Under the pieces are notes generated by a model. That model saw only the letters and a program-made list of their open reading frames with translations, did not search any database and was not told the DNA's origin. From the NCBI GenBank assembly GCA_002371755.1, contig DFGM01000170.1, positions 23,314 to 48,731 on the forward strand: a stretch of DNA of 25,418 bases. Reading direction: 5' to 3'. The stretch is from Verrucomicrobia bacterium UBA3750. Its GTDB lineage: Bacteria > Verrucomicrobiota > Kiritimatiellia > RFP12 > UBA1067. Position 1 is the first letter of the stretch. Each line of letters starts with the position of its first letter. Made by a program: the position numbers and the translations under genes. Below, in pieces: positions 14,931 to 23,108 of the stretch.

Positions 14931-15698
14931 TCAGCGCCTCAGAAGTTTATACCCCCAGAAGCCGATGTGCTCCTTGAGGAAGGTGTTGTTGCGATCGAGC
15001 GCACCGGAGGAGGGTGCAAAATGTTTCGGCTCCCACGGCAGCGCTATCGCGCAATGCGCCTCCCAGTCGCAAGGCGCGGGAATCGCCTCCAGCGCGGGAG
15101 CGTAGCGCGAGAACATGAGGAGAGACCTTCTCATATGCCATGCGCTTGTCACGAGAAGGATGCGGAACTTCTCCTTCCCTTTGAAGCGTTCCTTGAGCGC
15201 GCGCTCGGTGAAAATGGCGTTCTCTTCCGTGTTGCGCGAATCGTTCTCGATGATGATTGCACTATCGGGGATGCCGAAGTCGCGCATCAGGGGAAGTGTG
15301 CTTTCCATTTCGCCTATGCCGGTTGCAAGCACGATTGGCGCTTTCCCGGCCCTGAAGAGGCGCGCCGCGTGCCAGACGCGGTCTGCAGGCATCGACATCT
15401 CGGCGTAGACGAGCGAGTTGGTGTTTGCCGCCATGCCGCCTCCAAGGATGACGATTGCATCCGCTTCCGGGCTTTCCTCCGCCGCCGCGGGAGGAAACTC
15501 CTTTTCCAGCGGCAGCCCGAAGATGGCTATCGAGACGGGGAGCGAGAATACGAGCAGCCACGCAAACGCGGCCACCCCGAAGCCAAGCGCCCATATGCGC
15601 CGTCCCTTCGCCATGAAGACGATGGATGCCGCCATCAAGATGAGCGTGAACGATACGGGATTGGCGAAAAGGAAGACCAGCTTGTTGAGGTAGTACAC
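14931..15698 (-). CDS. YdcF/ElyC/SanA-family (DUF218) envelope protein
   Basis: A 255-residue protein with two N-terminal membrane segments (about 5-28 and 34-60) and a DUF218 domain (about 78-250). The domain blocks are ADAIVILGGG, ATGIGEMEST, IENDSRNTEENA and LLVTSAWHMRRS. ElyC in E. coli is an inner-membrane protein needed for peptidoglycan/lipid-carrier homeostasis; the biochemical activity of the family is not settled. The layout (two membrane helices, then the domain) fits ElyC better than the single-pass SanA. The start is GTG 15698, with a strong GAAGGAGG 7 nt upstream. It begins the unit that continues with the NSS transporter, ruvC, thiN and ung. Confidence 0.8.
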   Translation of the reverse strand: MYYLNKLVFLFANPVSFTLILMAASIVFMAKGRRIWALGFGVAAFAWLLVFSLPVSIAIFGLPLEKEFPPAAAEESPEADAIVILGGGMAANTNSLVYAEMSMPADRVWHAARLFRAGKAPIVLATGIGEMESTLPLMRDFGIPDSAIIIENDSRNTEENAIFTERALKERFKGKEKFRILLVTSAWHMRRSLLMFSRYAPALEAIPAPCDWEAHCAIALPWEPKHFAPSSGALDRNNTFLKEHIGFWGYKLLRR

Positions 15699-15716
15699 GT
15701 TCCGCCTCCTTCGGGT

Positions 15717-17075
15717 TTAGACTCTCGCAAGAGCCGATGCGATGCCGGTGTAGGTGGCGGGCGTGAGCTTTTTGAGCCGCGCCTTGTCCTTTTCGGGCAG
15801 GGGGAGGTTTTCGATGAAGTCCCGCATGATTTCCGCCGTTACGCGCCTGCCGCGCGTCAATTCCTTGAGCCTTTCGTATGGATGGTCCATGCCAACCTTG
15901 CGCATGACGGTCTGGATAGGTTCCGCGAGGACTTCCCAGTTGGAATCGAGGTCTGCGGCAAGACGCGCCTCGTTGAGCTCGAGCTTGCCGAGTCCCTTGA
16001 GGGTGGAACGGATTGCCACGAGCGCGTATGCGAAGCCGACGCCCATGTTGCGGAGCGTGGTGGAGTCGGTCAGGTCGCGCTGCATACGCGAAATCGGAAG
16101 CTTGCGTGCCATGTAGCCCAGCACTGCGTTGGCGAGCCCGAGGTTGCCTTCGGAGTTTTCGAAGTCGATTGGGTTTACCTTGTGCGGCATCGTGGAGGAG
16201 CCGACTTCGCCTTTCACGGTGCGCTGCTTGAAGTAGCCCATGGAGACGTACATCCATACATCGCGGTCGAAGTCCAGGAGCACGGAGTTCCAGCGCTGGA
16301 TGGCGTCGAAGAGTTCCGCGATGCCGTCGTGCGATTCGATCTGCGTGGTGAGCCTGTTCTGCCTGAGGCCGAGGGATTCGATCAGGCGGGAGGAAAGCTT
16401 CTCCCAGTCGACTTCCGGATAGGCGCTCATGTGGGCGTTGAAGTTGCCGACGGCGCCGTTCATCTTGGCCGGCATCACGAGGCGGTCTATTTCCGCGGCC
16501 TGCCTTTCGAGGCGCGCGGCCACTACGGCGAGTTCTTTGCCGACGGTCGTGGGAGACGCGGGCTGGCCGTGCGTGTGGGCGAGCATGGGGACTTCCGCCC
16601 AATCCGCAGCCATGGCGCGTATCTTCGCCGTCGCTTCGTCCATCGCTTTCCTGAGCACGGTTTTTCCGTCGCGAAGCATGAGCGCGTGGGACATGTTGTT
16701 GATATCCTCGCTCGTGCAGGCGAAGTGTATGAACTCGCTGCGCTTTTCGAGCCCTGTGCCTGCCACCTTCTCCTTGAGGAAGTATTCCACGGCCTTGACA
16801 TCGTGGTTGGTGGTGCGCTCGATTTCCTTAACCCGCGCCGCATCCGCCAGGCTGAAGTCTTTCGCTATCGATTCGAGGAGCGCCTTCTCGCCGTCATCGA
16901 GGGCGGGGCATTCCGCAATTGCCTCTTCCGCGCAGAGCGCTTTGAGCCAGGCGCACTCCACTTTTACGCGCCGCTTCACCAAGCCGTATTCCGAGAATAT
17001 TTCGCGGAACTCTTCGCACTTGCCCGCATACCTGCCGTCTATTGGCGAAATCGCCGTCAATGTTTCGAGCTGCAT
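15717..17075 (-). CDS. purB: Adenylosuccinate lyase
   Basis: A 452-residue fumarase/aspartase-superfamily enzyme. It removes fumarate from SAICAR and from adenylosuccinate in purine synthesis. The family signature GSSTMPHKVNPIDFENSEGN is present with its flexible catalytic loop, along with AHTHGQPASPTTVGKE and the E. coli-type N terminus LETLTAISPIDGRYAGK. The length matches the E. coli-type enzyme (456). The frame is open 25 codons further upstream, but ATG 17075 is preceded by AGGAAAGGGAAAG and gives the conserved start, so it is preferred. It lies 17 nt after an unknown membrane-protein gene and 18 nt before the DUF218 gene. Confidence 0.96.
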   Translation of the reverse strand: MQLETLTAISPIDGRYAGKCEEFREIFSEYGLVKRRVKVECAWLKALCAEEAIAECPALDDGEKALLESIAKDFSLADAARVKEIERTTNHDVKAVEYFLKEKVAGTGLEKRSEFIHFACTSEDINNMSHALMLRDGKTVLRKAMDEATAKIRAMAADWAEVPMLAHTHGQPASPTTVGKELAVVAARLERQAAEIDRLVMPAKMNGAVGNFNAHMSAYPEVDWEKLSSRLIESLGLRQNRLTTQIESHDGIAELFDAIQRWNSVLLDFDRDVWMYVSMGYFKQRTVKGEVGSSTMPHKVNPIDFENSEGNLGLANAVLGYMARKLPISRMQRDLTDSTTLRNMGVGFAYALVAIRSTLKGLGKLELNEARLAADLDSNWEVLAEPIQTVMRKVGMDHPYERLKELTRGRRVTAEIMRDFIENLPLPEKDKARLKKLTPATYTGIASALARV

Positions 17076-17092
17076 ATCTTTCCCTTTCCTTT

Positions 17093-17575
17093 TTATGCTT
17101 TCGCGGGTTCGAGTTTGGCGTGGAACTCCTTCACGCCGACATGATGCCATGCGTCAAGAACGGCACTCTTGCCGTCCGAAAGCGCGAGTTTCGAAATACG
17201 TTTCTTCTCCCAGGCCGAATCGTCCACGCTTTTGATGTCGTCCATCTTGTAGCGTTTGCCCGCGAAGGTGAAGCCGTCGTCATCGAACGCAAAGTCGAGG
17301 CGCGATACGGCGAAGAGATGCGCGCCAACGATGATGGATGCGAGAAACGCGAGCATCATGAACTGCTTCTGGCGCGGTATGGCGTTGGCGTAGACCTTCT
17401 GTGCGGCGGCCTCGTCAGGCGCGTCGCTCTTTTCAATCATCCTGTAGAGCTCGGCAGGAGACATGGAAGGATATTTCACATAGCCGTCATAGCCGAACCA
17501 GCAGCCGAGCGCGGCCATCAGCACGGCCACGAAAAGGTGGCGCATGAAAAACTCTTTGTTGAGCTTGAGCTTCAT
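17093..17575 (-). CDS. Small two-helix membrane protein, possible PH-like domain
   Basis: A 160-residue protein that I do not recognise. It has two hydrophobic segments: about residues 11-28 (MRHLFVAVLMAALGCWFG) and 71-90 (FMMLAFLASIIVGAHLFAVS). Between them lies a polar stretch with a YPSMSPAELYRMIE motif. The C-terminal 70 residues (FDDDGFTFAGKRYKMDDIKSVDD onward) look like a small beta-rich PH-like fold, in the style of bacterial PH domains, but this is inference. The start ATG at 17575 has AAGGAGAAG upstream. It sits just ahead of purB. The 110 bases upstream, up to the lipoprotein stop, hold no gene. Confidence 0.7.
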   Translation of the reverse strand: MKLKLNKEFFMRHLFVAVLMAALGCWFGYDGYVKYPSMSPAELYRMIEKSDAPDEAAAQKVYANAIPRQKQFMMLAFLASIIVGAHLFAVSRLDFAFDDDGFTFAGKRYKMDDIKSVDDSAWEKKRISKLALSDGKSAVLDAWHHVGVKEFHAKLEPAKA

Positions 17576-17685
17576 TTTTTTCTTCTCCTTGTTTCAGGGA
17601 CGTGGATTGTCCGTCGGCTTCTCAGTTGGCGTTCCGCAGTGCAAGATGGCTCCGGGGGCCGTATTTGCCACCGTTCCTTCCGCCC

Positions 17686-18033
17686 TCAGCGTTCCACGCT
17701 TGCGGGCCGCTCGTTTATGTAGCCTGCCGCCCCCGACGTCTTTTCAGGATACTTCACCTCGATCCCTTTGGCGGCGATTGCCATCCTGAGATTGGTCTGA
17801 GCCACTTTCATCGAGTCGTACTTGAGGCGGACGGACTTCGCGGCGAAGTCGAACTTGACGGATGACTTATCCACACCCTCGTATTTGCCGAGCGCGGCAA
17901 GGACGTCCGCCTTTGCGTTTTCCGTGAGGCCGGGTGTTTCGATGACCGTTTCGCACCAATATTCCCTGCGGCAGCCCGCGAGGGCGGCAAGGGCGAGGAT
18001 GGCGGCGAAAGTCGTGGCGGTTGTCGTTTTCAT
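17686..18033 (-). CDS. Putative lipoprotein with HMA-like fold
   Basis: A 115-residue protein with a lipoprotein signal peptide: a hydrophobic run ending in the lipobox LAGC, with the lipidated cysteine C21. The mature part (about 25-100) has the beta-alpha-beta-beta-alpha-beta rhythm of heavy-metal-associated domains (WCETVIETPGLTENAKADVLAALGKYEGVDKSSVKFDF ... VRLKYDSMKVAQTNLRMAIAAKGIEV). It lacks the CxxC metal-binding pair, so metal binding is not supported. It lies 7 nt after the cysteine desulfurase stop, without a clear ribosome site, so it is probably coupled to that gene. Function unknown. Confidence 0.75.
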   Translation of the reverse strand: MKTTTATTFAAILALAALAGCRREYWCETVIETPGLTENAKADVLAALGKYEGVDKSSVKFDFAAKSVRLKYDSMKVAQTNLRMAIAAKGIEVKYPEKTSGAAGYINERPASVER

Positions 18034-18040
18034 GCGCAGT

Positions 18041-19237
18041 CTACTTGAATGTGGTGGGGTCGTTGTCCGGCCCGAAGGGGGAGAGGTCGCGGAGCATCTT
18101 TATGACAGGCGGCATCTCTGCGAGCACGTAGTCAATATCCTCCATCGTGTTGTAGCGCGAAAGGGAGAAGCGGACCGAACCGTGCACGGCGGTGAAGGGG
18201 ACGCCCATGGCGCGTATCACGTGGCTCGGCTCCAAAGAACCCGAAGCGCACGCCGACCCCGTGGAGACGCAAATGCCGAGGTCGGAAAGATGATAGGCAA
18301 TCGCCTCTCCTTCTATATACTTGAAGCTGAGGTTGAGCGTGTTGGAGAGCCTGTGCTCCCTGTCGCCGTTGACGAGAGTGTCGGGGCAGGCGGCCATGAG
18401 GCCGGCCTCCAGTTTGTCGCGCATCGCCGCCAGGCGCACCGTTTCCGCGGCCATGCCTTCGCGCGCAAGCCTGCAAGCTTCAGCAAGCGCCATTATGTAG
18501 GGCACGTTCTCGGTTCCCGCCCTGCGACCTGATTCCTGATGGCCGCCAAGCATGAAGGGGCGCGTCTTCGTCCCCTTGCGTACATAGAGGATGCCGATTC
18601 CCTTGGGCGCGTGAAACTTGTGGCCGGACATCGCAAGCATGTCGACAGGCGTCTTCTGCACATCGACAGGGAGCTTGCCTGCCACTTGGACGGCGTCTGT
18701 ATGGAAGATGGCGCCATGCTCCTTGCAAATCGCCGCCACTTCGTCGACCGGGAAGATGGTGCCCGTCTCGTTGTTGGCCCACATCACGCTCACGAGCGCC
18801 TTCTTCGCGCCGGAGAGAGCTTCCTTGAGAGCGTCGAGATCGAGGCGGCCGAGATTGTCCACGCCGATCGTTCGCACATCGTGGCCTTCCGCCTTGAGCC
18901 TGCGAACGCACTGGAGGACGGCAGGATGTTCCACGGCAGTCGTTATGATGCGCAAATCCTTGCCGTGGAAAGAGGCGGTTCCGCGCAACGCGGTATTGTC
19001 GCTTTCCGTGGCGCAACTGGTGAATATGATTTCTTCGGGACTTGCGTTGATGAATCTCGCCACCTCCTCGCGCGCCTTTGCCACATCGCGCGAGACCGCC
19101 CCGCCGAATACGTGCATCGAGCTTGGATTGCCGTACTTCTCGCCGAAATACGGCAGCATCGCCTGCACCGCTTCATCGGCGACGCGGGTCGTGGCGTTGT
19201 TGTCGAGATATATGGTCTTAGCTGTTTGCACTGTCAT
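18041..19237 (-). CDS. nifS: Cysteine desulfurase, NifS/IscS family
   Basis: A 398-residue PLP enzyme that takes sulfur from cysteine, leaving alanine, for Fe-S clusters and other thio-cofactors. Visible features are H104 (AVEHP, stacking on PLP), the PLP lysine K207 in SGHKFHAPKG, and the persulfide cysteine C330 in STGSACASGSLEPSHV on a long mobile loop, which is the class I type. The length is normal. No iscU/nifU scaffold or iscR is adjacent. It starts 1 nt after the lysS stop and is followed by the HMA-like lipoprotein. Whether it serves Fe-S assembly or tRNA thiolation cannot be told from the sequence, and the choice between the names nifS and iscS is a judgement. Confidence 0.93.
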   Translation of the reverse strand: MTVQTAKTIYLDNNATTRVADEAVQAMLPYFGEKYGNPSSMHVFGGAVSRDVAKAREEVARFINASPEEIIFTSCATESDNTALRGTASFHGKDLRIITTAVEHPAVLQCVRRLKAEGHDVRTIGVDNLGRLDLDALKEALSGAKKALVSVMWANNETGTIFPVDEVAAICKEHGAIFHTDAVQVAGKLPVDVQKTPVDMLAMSGHKFHAPKGIGILYVRKGTKTRPFMLGGHQESGRRAGTENVPYIMALAEACRLAREGMAAETVRLAAMRDKLEAGLMAACPDTLVNGDREHRLSNTLNLSFKYIEGEAIAYHLSDLGICVSTGSACASGSLEPSHVIRAMGVPFTAVHGSVRFSLSRYNTMEDIDYVLAEMPPVIKMLRDLSPFGPDNDPTTFK

Positions 19238-19238
19238 C

Positions 19239-20693
19239 TCACACCTTCTTCATTTGCGGAAAGAGCACCACATCGCGTATGCCCTCGCAGCCGGTAAGGA
19301 GCATGACGAGCCTGTCCACTCCGAAGCCGAGGCCGCCCGTCGGGGGCATGCCGCATTCGAGGGCGCTGATGAAATCTTCGTCCACCTTCTCGGTGTCTTC
19401 TCCGGCCTGTGTCTCGAGCGCCTTGCGCTGTTCGATTGGGTTGTTCTGCTCGGTGTAGCCCGGGCAAAGCTCTCGTCCCGCGACCACGAACTCAAAGACG
19501 TCCACGAGCGAAGGATCATCCTCGCAGGCCTTTGCGAGCGGCACGAACTCGTGCGGCAGGCGCGTGACGAACGTGGGCTGGCGCAGATTGCGCTCGATGA
19601 GCTTGTCGTAGATTTCGTGCGTGAGCATCAGCGTGTCGTTCACACCGTCCAGCTCGAGGTTGGTATCCGTCTCGGCGCCTTTCGCCTTGGCCTTCGCGAG
19701 CTGCGTCTCGAAGGGGAGCGAGAACCAGTCTTCGCCCATAAGTTCCTTCACGAGGTCGTTGTAGCTCACGCGCCTGTAGGGCGGGTTGAAGTCGATAAGC
19801 TCCTTGTCATCGCCGTATTCAATCACGCGCTTGCCGACCACGGTGTCGCAAAGATGCGGCAGCAGGCCTTCCATGATTGCCTCCATGTTCGTCCTGTCGC
19901 CATAGGCTTCATAGATTTCGCAGACGGTGAACTCCGGGTTGTGGCTGCGGTCTATGCCTTCGTTGCGGAAGTCCTTGCCCATTTCGAAGACTTTGTTCAT
20001 GCCGCCCACGAGGAGGCGCTTGAGGTAGAGTTCCGGGGCGATTCTGAGCACCATCTTCTGGTCGAGCGCGTTGAACTTCGTCTCGAACGGCTTTGCGGCC
20101 GCTCCGCCGGCCTGCGACTGGAGGATGGGCGTCTCCACCTCGCTGAAGCCGAGCCCCCAGAGGTACTTGCGGATTTCCATGAGGATGCGCGAACGCATGA
20201 AGAACCTCTCGCGGCTCTCGTCGTTCGTCATAAGATCCACATAGCGTCTCCTGTAGCGCTCTTCCTGGTCGGCAAGGCCGTGGAACTTCTCCGGCGGCTG
20301 CTCCAGAGCCTTGGCGAGCATCGTCCATTCTTTGACGATGAGGCTCTTTTCACCCTTTTGCGTGGTGAAGAGCGAGCCTTCCGCGCCGATGATATCGCCG
20401 AGGTTGAGCTGTTTGAAAGCCGCGAAGGCGGTTTCGGAAAGCTCGTCGCGTTTGAAGATGAGCTGGAAGCGGTCTGTGCCGTCGTTCATGGTGCAGAAGT
20501 TCATCTTGCCCATGCGGCGTATGGTCATGAGCCTTCCGGCGATGCGCGCGGCCGCGCCCTCGCTGAAGGTCTCGCGCACCTTTTTTAGGTCGTCGTGCGG
20601 GTATTTGCGGCCATAGGGCTCGTAGCCCATTTCCTTGAGCGCCTTCATGCTCTGGAGGCGCTGTTCGCGATATTCGTTGTTCTCTAGTGCCAT
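19239..20693 (-). CDS. lysS: Lysyl-tRNA synthetase, class II
   Basis: A 484-residue enzyme that charges tRNA-Lys. The N-terminal OB-fold anticodon-binding domain (about 50-160: VRETFSEGAAARIAGRLMTIRRMGKMNF) precedes the class II core. Motif 2 is FRNEGIDRSHNPEFT and motif 3 is GGLGFGVDRLVMLL. The length is normal. The start is ATG 20693, 8 nt from a TATAAT box, with no ribosome-binding site in between, which suggests a leaderless mRNA. The nifS gene follows almost without gap. Confidence 0.96.
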   Translation of the reverse strand: MALENNEYREQRLQSMKALKEMGYEPYGRKYPHDDLKKVRETFSEGAAARIAGRLMTIRRMGKMNFCTMNDGTDRFQLIFKRDELSETAFAAFKQLNLGDIIGAEGSLFTTQKGEKSLIVKEWTMLAKALEQPPEKFHGLADQEERYRRRYVDLMTNDESRERFFMRSRILMEIRKYLWGLGFSEVETPILQSQAGGAAAKPFETKFNALDQKMVLRIAPELYLKRLLVGGMNKVFEMGKDFRNEGIDRSHNPEFTVCEIYEAYGDRTNMEAIMEGLLPHLCDTVVGKRVIEYGDDKELIDFNPPYRRVSYNDLVKELMGEDWFSLPFETQLAKAKAKGAETDTNLELDGVNDTLMLTHEIYDKLIERNLRQPTFVTRLPHEFVPLAKACEDDPSLVDVFEFVVAGRELCPGYTEQNNPIEQRKALETQAGEDTEKVDEDFISALECGMPPTGGLGFGVDRLVMLLTGCEGIRDVVLFPQMKKV

Positions 20694-20701
20694 AGACGAA
20701 T

Positions 20702-20710
20702 ATTATAGCA
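20702..20710 (-). promoter_or_regulatory. Extended -10 promoter of lysS
   Basis: On the minus strand this reads TGCTATAAT inside GGAAATATGCTATAATAT. The hexamer ends 8 nt before the lysS ATG. No -35 box or Shine-Dalgarno sequence is seen. It is divergent from the metY promoter, in a 197-bp gap that otherwise holds no gene. Confidence 0.7.
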
Positions 20711-20845
20711 TATTTCCGCCCCCCGTGGCGCGGGAAAATCGCCAGCTTCGCCCAAGCGGCCGAGGGCGCGGCAAGGCGGATGGCGCTATAGGTTTTGCCT
20801 TTGGCCGCAGCAAGTTTTTTCCGATTTTCGCTTTACCGCGGCAAA

Positions 20846-20854
20846 TGCTATAAT
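20846..20854 (+). promoter_or_regulatory. Extended -10 promoter of metY
   Basis: TGCTATAAT, preceded by GGCAAA. The box lies 36 nt before the metY ATG, leaving a leader of about 30 nt with a good ribosome site (AAAGGAAGG, 20873-20881). That leader is too short for a SAM riboswitch. No clear -35 box is present. Confidence 0.65.
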
Positions 20855-20890
20855 TTCCGCCGTCGACAACCAAAGGAAGGAACAACGGCA

Positions 20891-22186
20891 ATGAGCAACA
20901 AAAACTACCACATAGAGACGCTGGCTGTGCATGCAGGACAGAATCCGGGAGGAGACCCTGTGACGCTTGCGACTTCAGTGCCCGTCTATCGCACGACGGC
21001 ATACAATTTCCGCGATTCCAGGCACGGGGCGAATCTCTTCGCGCTGAAGGAATTGGGCAACATATACTCGCGTCTTTCAAACCCCACGAACGACGCGCTC
21101 GCGGCGCGCCTTGCGGCGCTCGAAGGCGGCGCCGCGGCCCAGATTCTCTCGTCGGGCACGGCGGCAATCTACTTTACGCTCACAAACATAGCCCGTGCGG
21201 GCGACGAGATTGTCGCGCCCACCAATGTCTATGGAGGCACGTTTGCGCAATTCAACGCGATATTGCCCAATGTAGGCATAAAGGTGCGCTGGACCGGCGT
21301 GAACGATTTCGAGGCTGTCGAGGACGCGATAAACGAGAAGACTAGGCTTCTTTTTGTCGAAACCGTCGGCAACCCCGCTCTTGACATTGCGGACATCGAA
21401 GGCTATGCCGCAATCGCGCACCGCCACGGTCTGCCGCTCGTAGTGGATGCCACATTCACGCCGCCGCCGCTCCTCAGGGCGTTCGACCATGGAGCGGACT
21501 TCGTCATACACTCGCTCTCCAAGTGGATTGGCGGGCACGGCACGGGCATTGGCGGGGTGGTGGTCGAGAAAGGCGGCTTCGACTGGTCCGATCCGAAGTT
21601 TGCGCTCTACAACGAGCCGGACGCGGGCTATCACGGCTTGAGGTTCGGCAAAGACCTGCCCGACCCTCTAAAGCAAATCGCGTTCACCATCCGCCTGCTG
21701 ACGGTCGGGATCCGCAACCAGGGGCCTTGCCTCGCGCCGGATGCGGCGTGGCTCTTCCTCCAGAGCATTGAATCGCTCCCGTTGCGTGTGGCGCGCCATT
21801 CGGAGAACGCTCTTGCTGTCGCAAGACACCTCCAGAACCATCCGCATGTCGCATGGGTGAAGTATCCGTCGCTGACGCAGCCGGAACTGGCGGCGAAGTA
21901 CCTGCCCGACGGCGCCGGTGGAGTCGTGGTGTTCGGCGTGAAAGGCGGCGCCGAAGCGGCGCGCAAGGTCGCCGATGCGGCGAACGGCGACATCTTCTCC
22001 ATTGTCGCCAACGTCGGCGACGCGAAGAGTCTCATCATACACCCTGCGTCGACCACCCACTCGCAGCTCTCGGAAGAGGAACTGCGCGCCGGCGGCCTCG
22101 CCCCGGAACTTGTCCGCCTCTCCATCGGCCTTGAGCACATCGACGACATCATCGCGGAACTCGATCGCGCCCTGGAAGCAATCTAA
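20891..22186 (+). CDS. metY: O-acetylhomoserine aminocarboxypropyltransferase (sulfhydrylase)
   Basis: A 431-residue PLP enzyme of the Cys/Met metabolism family. It most likely joins sulfide to O-acetylhomoserine to give homocysteine. It has the PLP lysine K211 in SLSKWIGGHGTGIGG, the SSGTAAI phosphate-binding segment, YSRLSNPTNDALAARLAALEGG near the N terminus, and HPASTTHSQL near the C terminus. The length (about 430) fits MetY rather than the shorter MetB/MetC enzymes (about 380-400). The start is ATG 20891, after AAAGGAAGG; an open frame continues upstream but is not supported. A strong hairpin follows the stop. It is grouped with cysK and a LysR regulator. Confidence 0.93.
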   Translation: MSNKNYHIETLAVHAGQNPGGDPVTLATSVPVYRTTAYNFRDSRHGANLFALKELGNIYSRLSNPTNDALAARLAALEGGAAAQILSSGTAAIYFTLTNIARAGDEIVAPTNVYGGTFAQFNAILPNVGIKVRWTGVNDFEAVEDAINEKTRLLFVETVGNPALDIADIEGYAAIAHRHGLPLVVDATFTPPPLLRAFDHGADFVIHSLSKWIGGHGTGIGGVVVEKGGFDWSDPKFALYNEPDAGYHGLRFGKDLPDPLKQIAFTIRLLTVGIRNQGPCLAPDAAWLFLQSIESLPLRVARHSENALAVARHLQNHPHVAWVKYPSLTQPELAAKYLPDGAGGVVVFGVKGGAEAARKVADAANGDIFSIVANVGDAKSLIIHPASTTHSQLSEEELRAGGLAPELVRLSIGLEHIDDIIAELDRALEAI

Positions 22187-22193
22187 CCCCCCC

Positions 22194-22219
22194 GGCCCGC
22201 CCGGGAACCCGGGCGGGCC
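22194..22219 (+). terminator. Strong GC hairpin after metY
   Basis: GGCCCGCCCGGG (22194-22205), a central AA, and CCCGGGCGGGCC (22208-22219) form a perfect 12-bp inverted repeat 7 nt after the metY stop. It is followed by ACTTTACGG, not a T-run. It could terminate, partly attenuate, or protect the metY mRNA 3' end. The outer-membrane gene starts 31 nt later with its own ribosome site. Confidence 0.6.
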
Positions 22220-22250
22220 ACTTTACGGAAACCAAGAAAGGAACAAAACA

Positions 22251-23108
22251 ATGACCAACAAACTGTTTGCGCTCGCAACCCTGACTGCTGCCGCCACCGC
22301 CCTCCATGCGGCAGTGCCTCTCAACAACCTCCAAGGCGCTGGAGGCATTGCATTCAACCCGCTCGCCTACACTGCCGGCCTTCCATGGGAATACGGCGGA
22401 ACGACCAACCTCAACGGCATAGTCTCCGCTCCGCAATTCGGCGCGTGGTATGTCAACCTGAACGATGCGGACATAAACTGGTATGCAGGCTCCGCCGCGA
22501 TAACGTTCTTCGACAGGCTTGAAGTCTCGTACGGCTACGGCTACATAAATGCCCGCAAGTATGGCGACAAGTCTATCGAAACGCACAATGTCGGCGCGAA
22601 ACTGCGCGTCCTCGATGAAAACGCGTTCGACCAGCCGTGGATACCCGCCGTCGCCGTCGGCGGTATCTACAAGCATACCGACTCGAAGACCGTCGATGCG
22701 CTCGGTCTCGACAACTATGGCTTTGACGCCTACGTTGTCGCCACGAAGCTCATTACGCAAACTCCCGTGCCGGTGCTCGTGTCGGGCGGTGTTCTCTACA
22801 CGGACGAAGTCGTGAACGGCGTTGTCGGCCACAACGACTACGACACGGTGGTCTTCGGCAATGTAGACGTGCTTCCGGCGGAGAATGTCGCGATTGGTCT
22901 AGAGTACAAGCAGGGTGCGCGTGTCGGCGACGGCATCCGCAACCACGACTACTACGACGGCCATGTCGCGTGGTTCGTCACGAAGAAGCTCACGCTCGTC
23001 GCGGCGTTCGCGGAAACCGGCGACAAGGACAAGTTCTACCGTCGCGGTTCGGCCAAGAACCTCGGCGTCGGCTCGGGGCTTGTGCTCTCTGTCCAGTATC
23101 AGTTCTGA
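22251..23108 (+). CDS. Predicted outer-membrane beta-barrel protein (DUF3034-like)
   Basis: A 285-residue protein with a cleavable signal peptide (MTNKLFALATLTAAATALHA) and a mature part rich in alternating strands and aromatic residues. It ends SVQYQF, with the terminal aromatic residue expected for a BAM-inserted barrel. The early motif NNLQGAGGIAFNPLAYTAG recalls the DUF3034 family, a judgement from memory rather than a search. The start is ATG 22251 after AAAGGAA. It lies between metY and cysK, which suggests that it may pass a sulfur or other small compound across the outer membrane, though nothing in the sequence shows its substrate. Its stop codon is inside a 19-bp tandem duplication. 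Confidence 0.8.
   Translation: MTNKLFALATLTAAATALHAAVPLNNLQGAGGIAFNPLAYTAGLPWEYGGTTNLNGIVSAPQFGAWYVNLNDADINWYAGSAAITFFDRLEVSYGYGYINARKYGDKSIETHNVGAKLRVLDENAFDQPWIPAVAVGGIYKHTDSKTVDALGLDNYGFDAYVVATKLITQTPVPVLVSGGVLYTDEVVNGVVGHNDYDTVVFGNVDVLPAENVAIGLEYKQGARVGDGIRNHDYYDGHVAWFVTKKLTLVAAFAETGDKDKFYRRGSAKNLGVGSGLVLSVQYQF

Noticed and set aside
14967..17144. 725-codon plus-strand frame opposite purB and the ydcF-like gene
   Set aside because: It is antisense to two well-identified genes, has low-complexity composition, and has no domain I recognise.
18618..20588. 656-codon plus-strand frame opposite nifS and lysS
   Set aside because: It is antisense to two conserved genes; the open frame follows from GC-rich codon use on the real strand.
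20855..20890. Possible SAM or other riboswitch before metY
   Set aside because: The predicted leader is only about 30 nt, too short for any known riboswitch aptamer of this kind.
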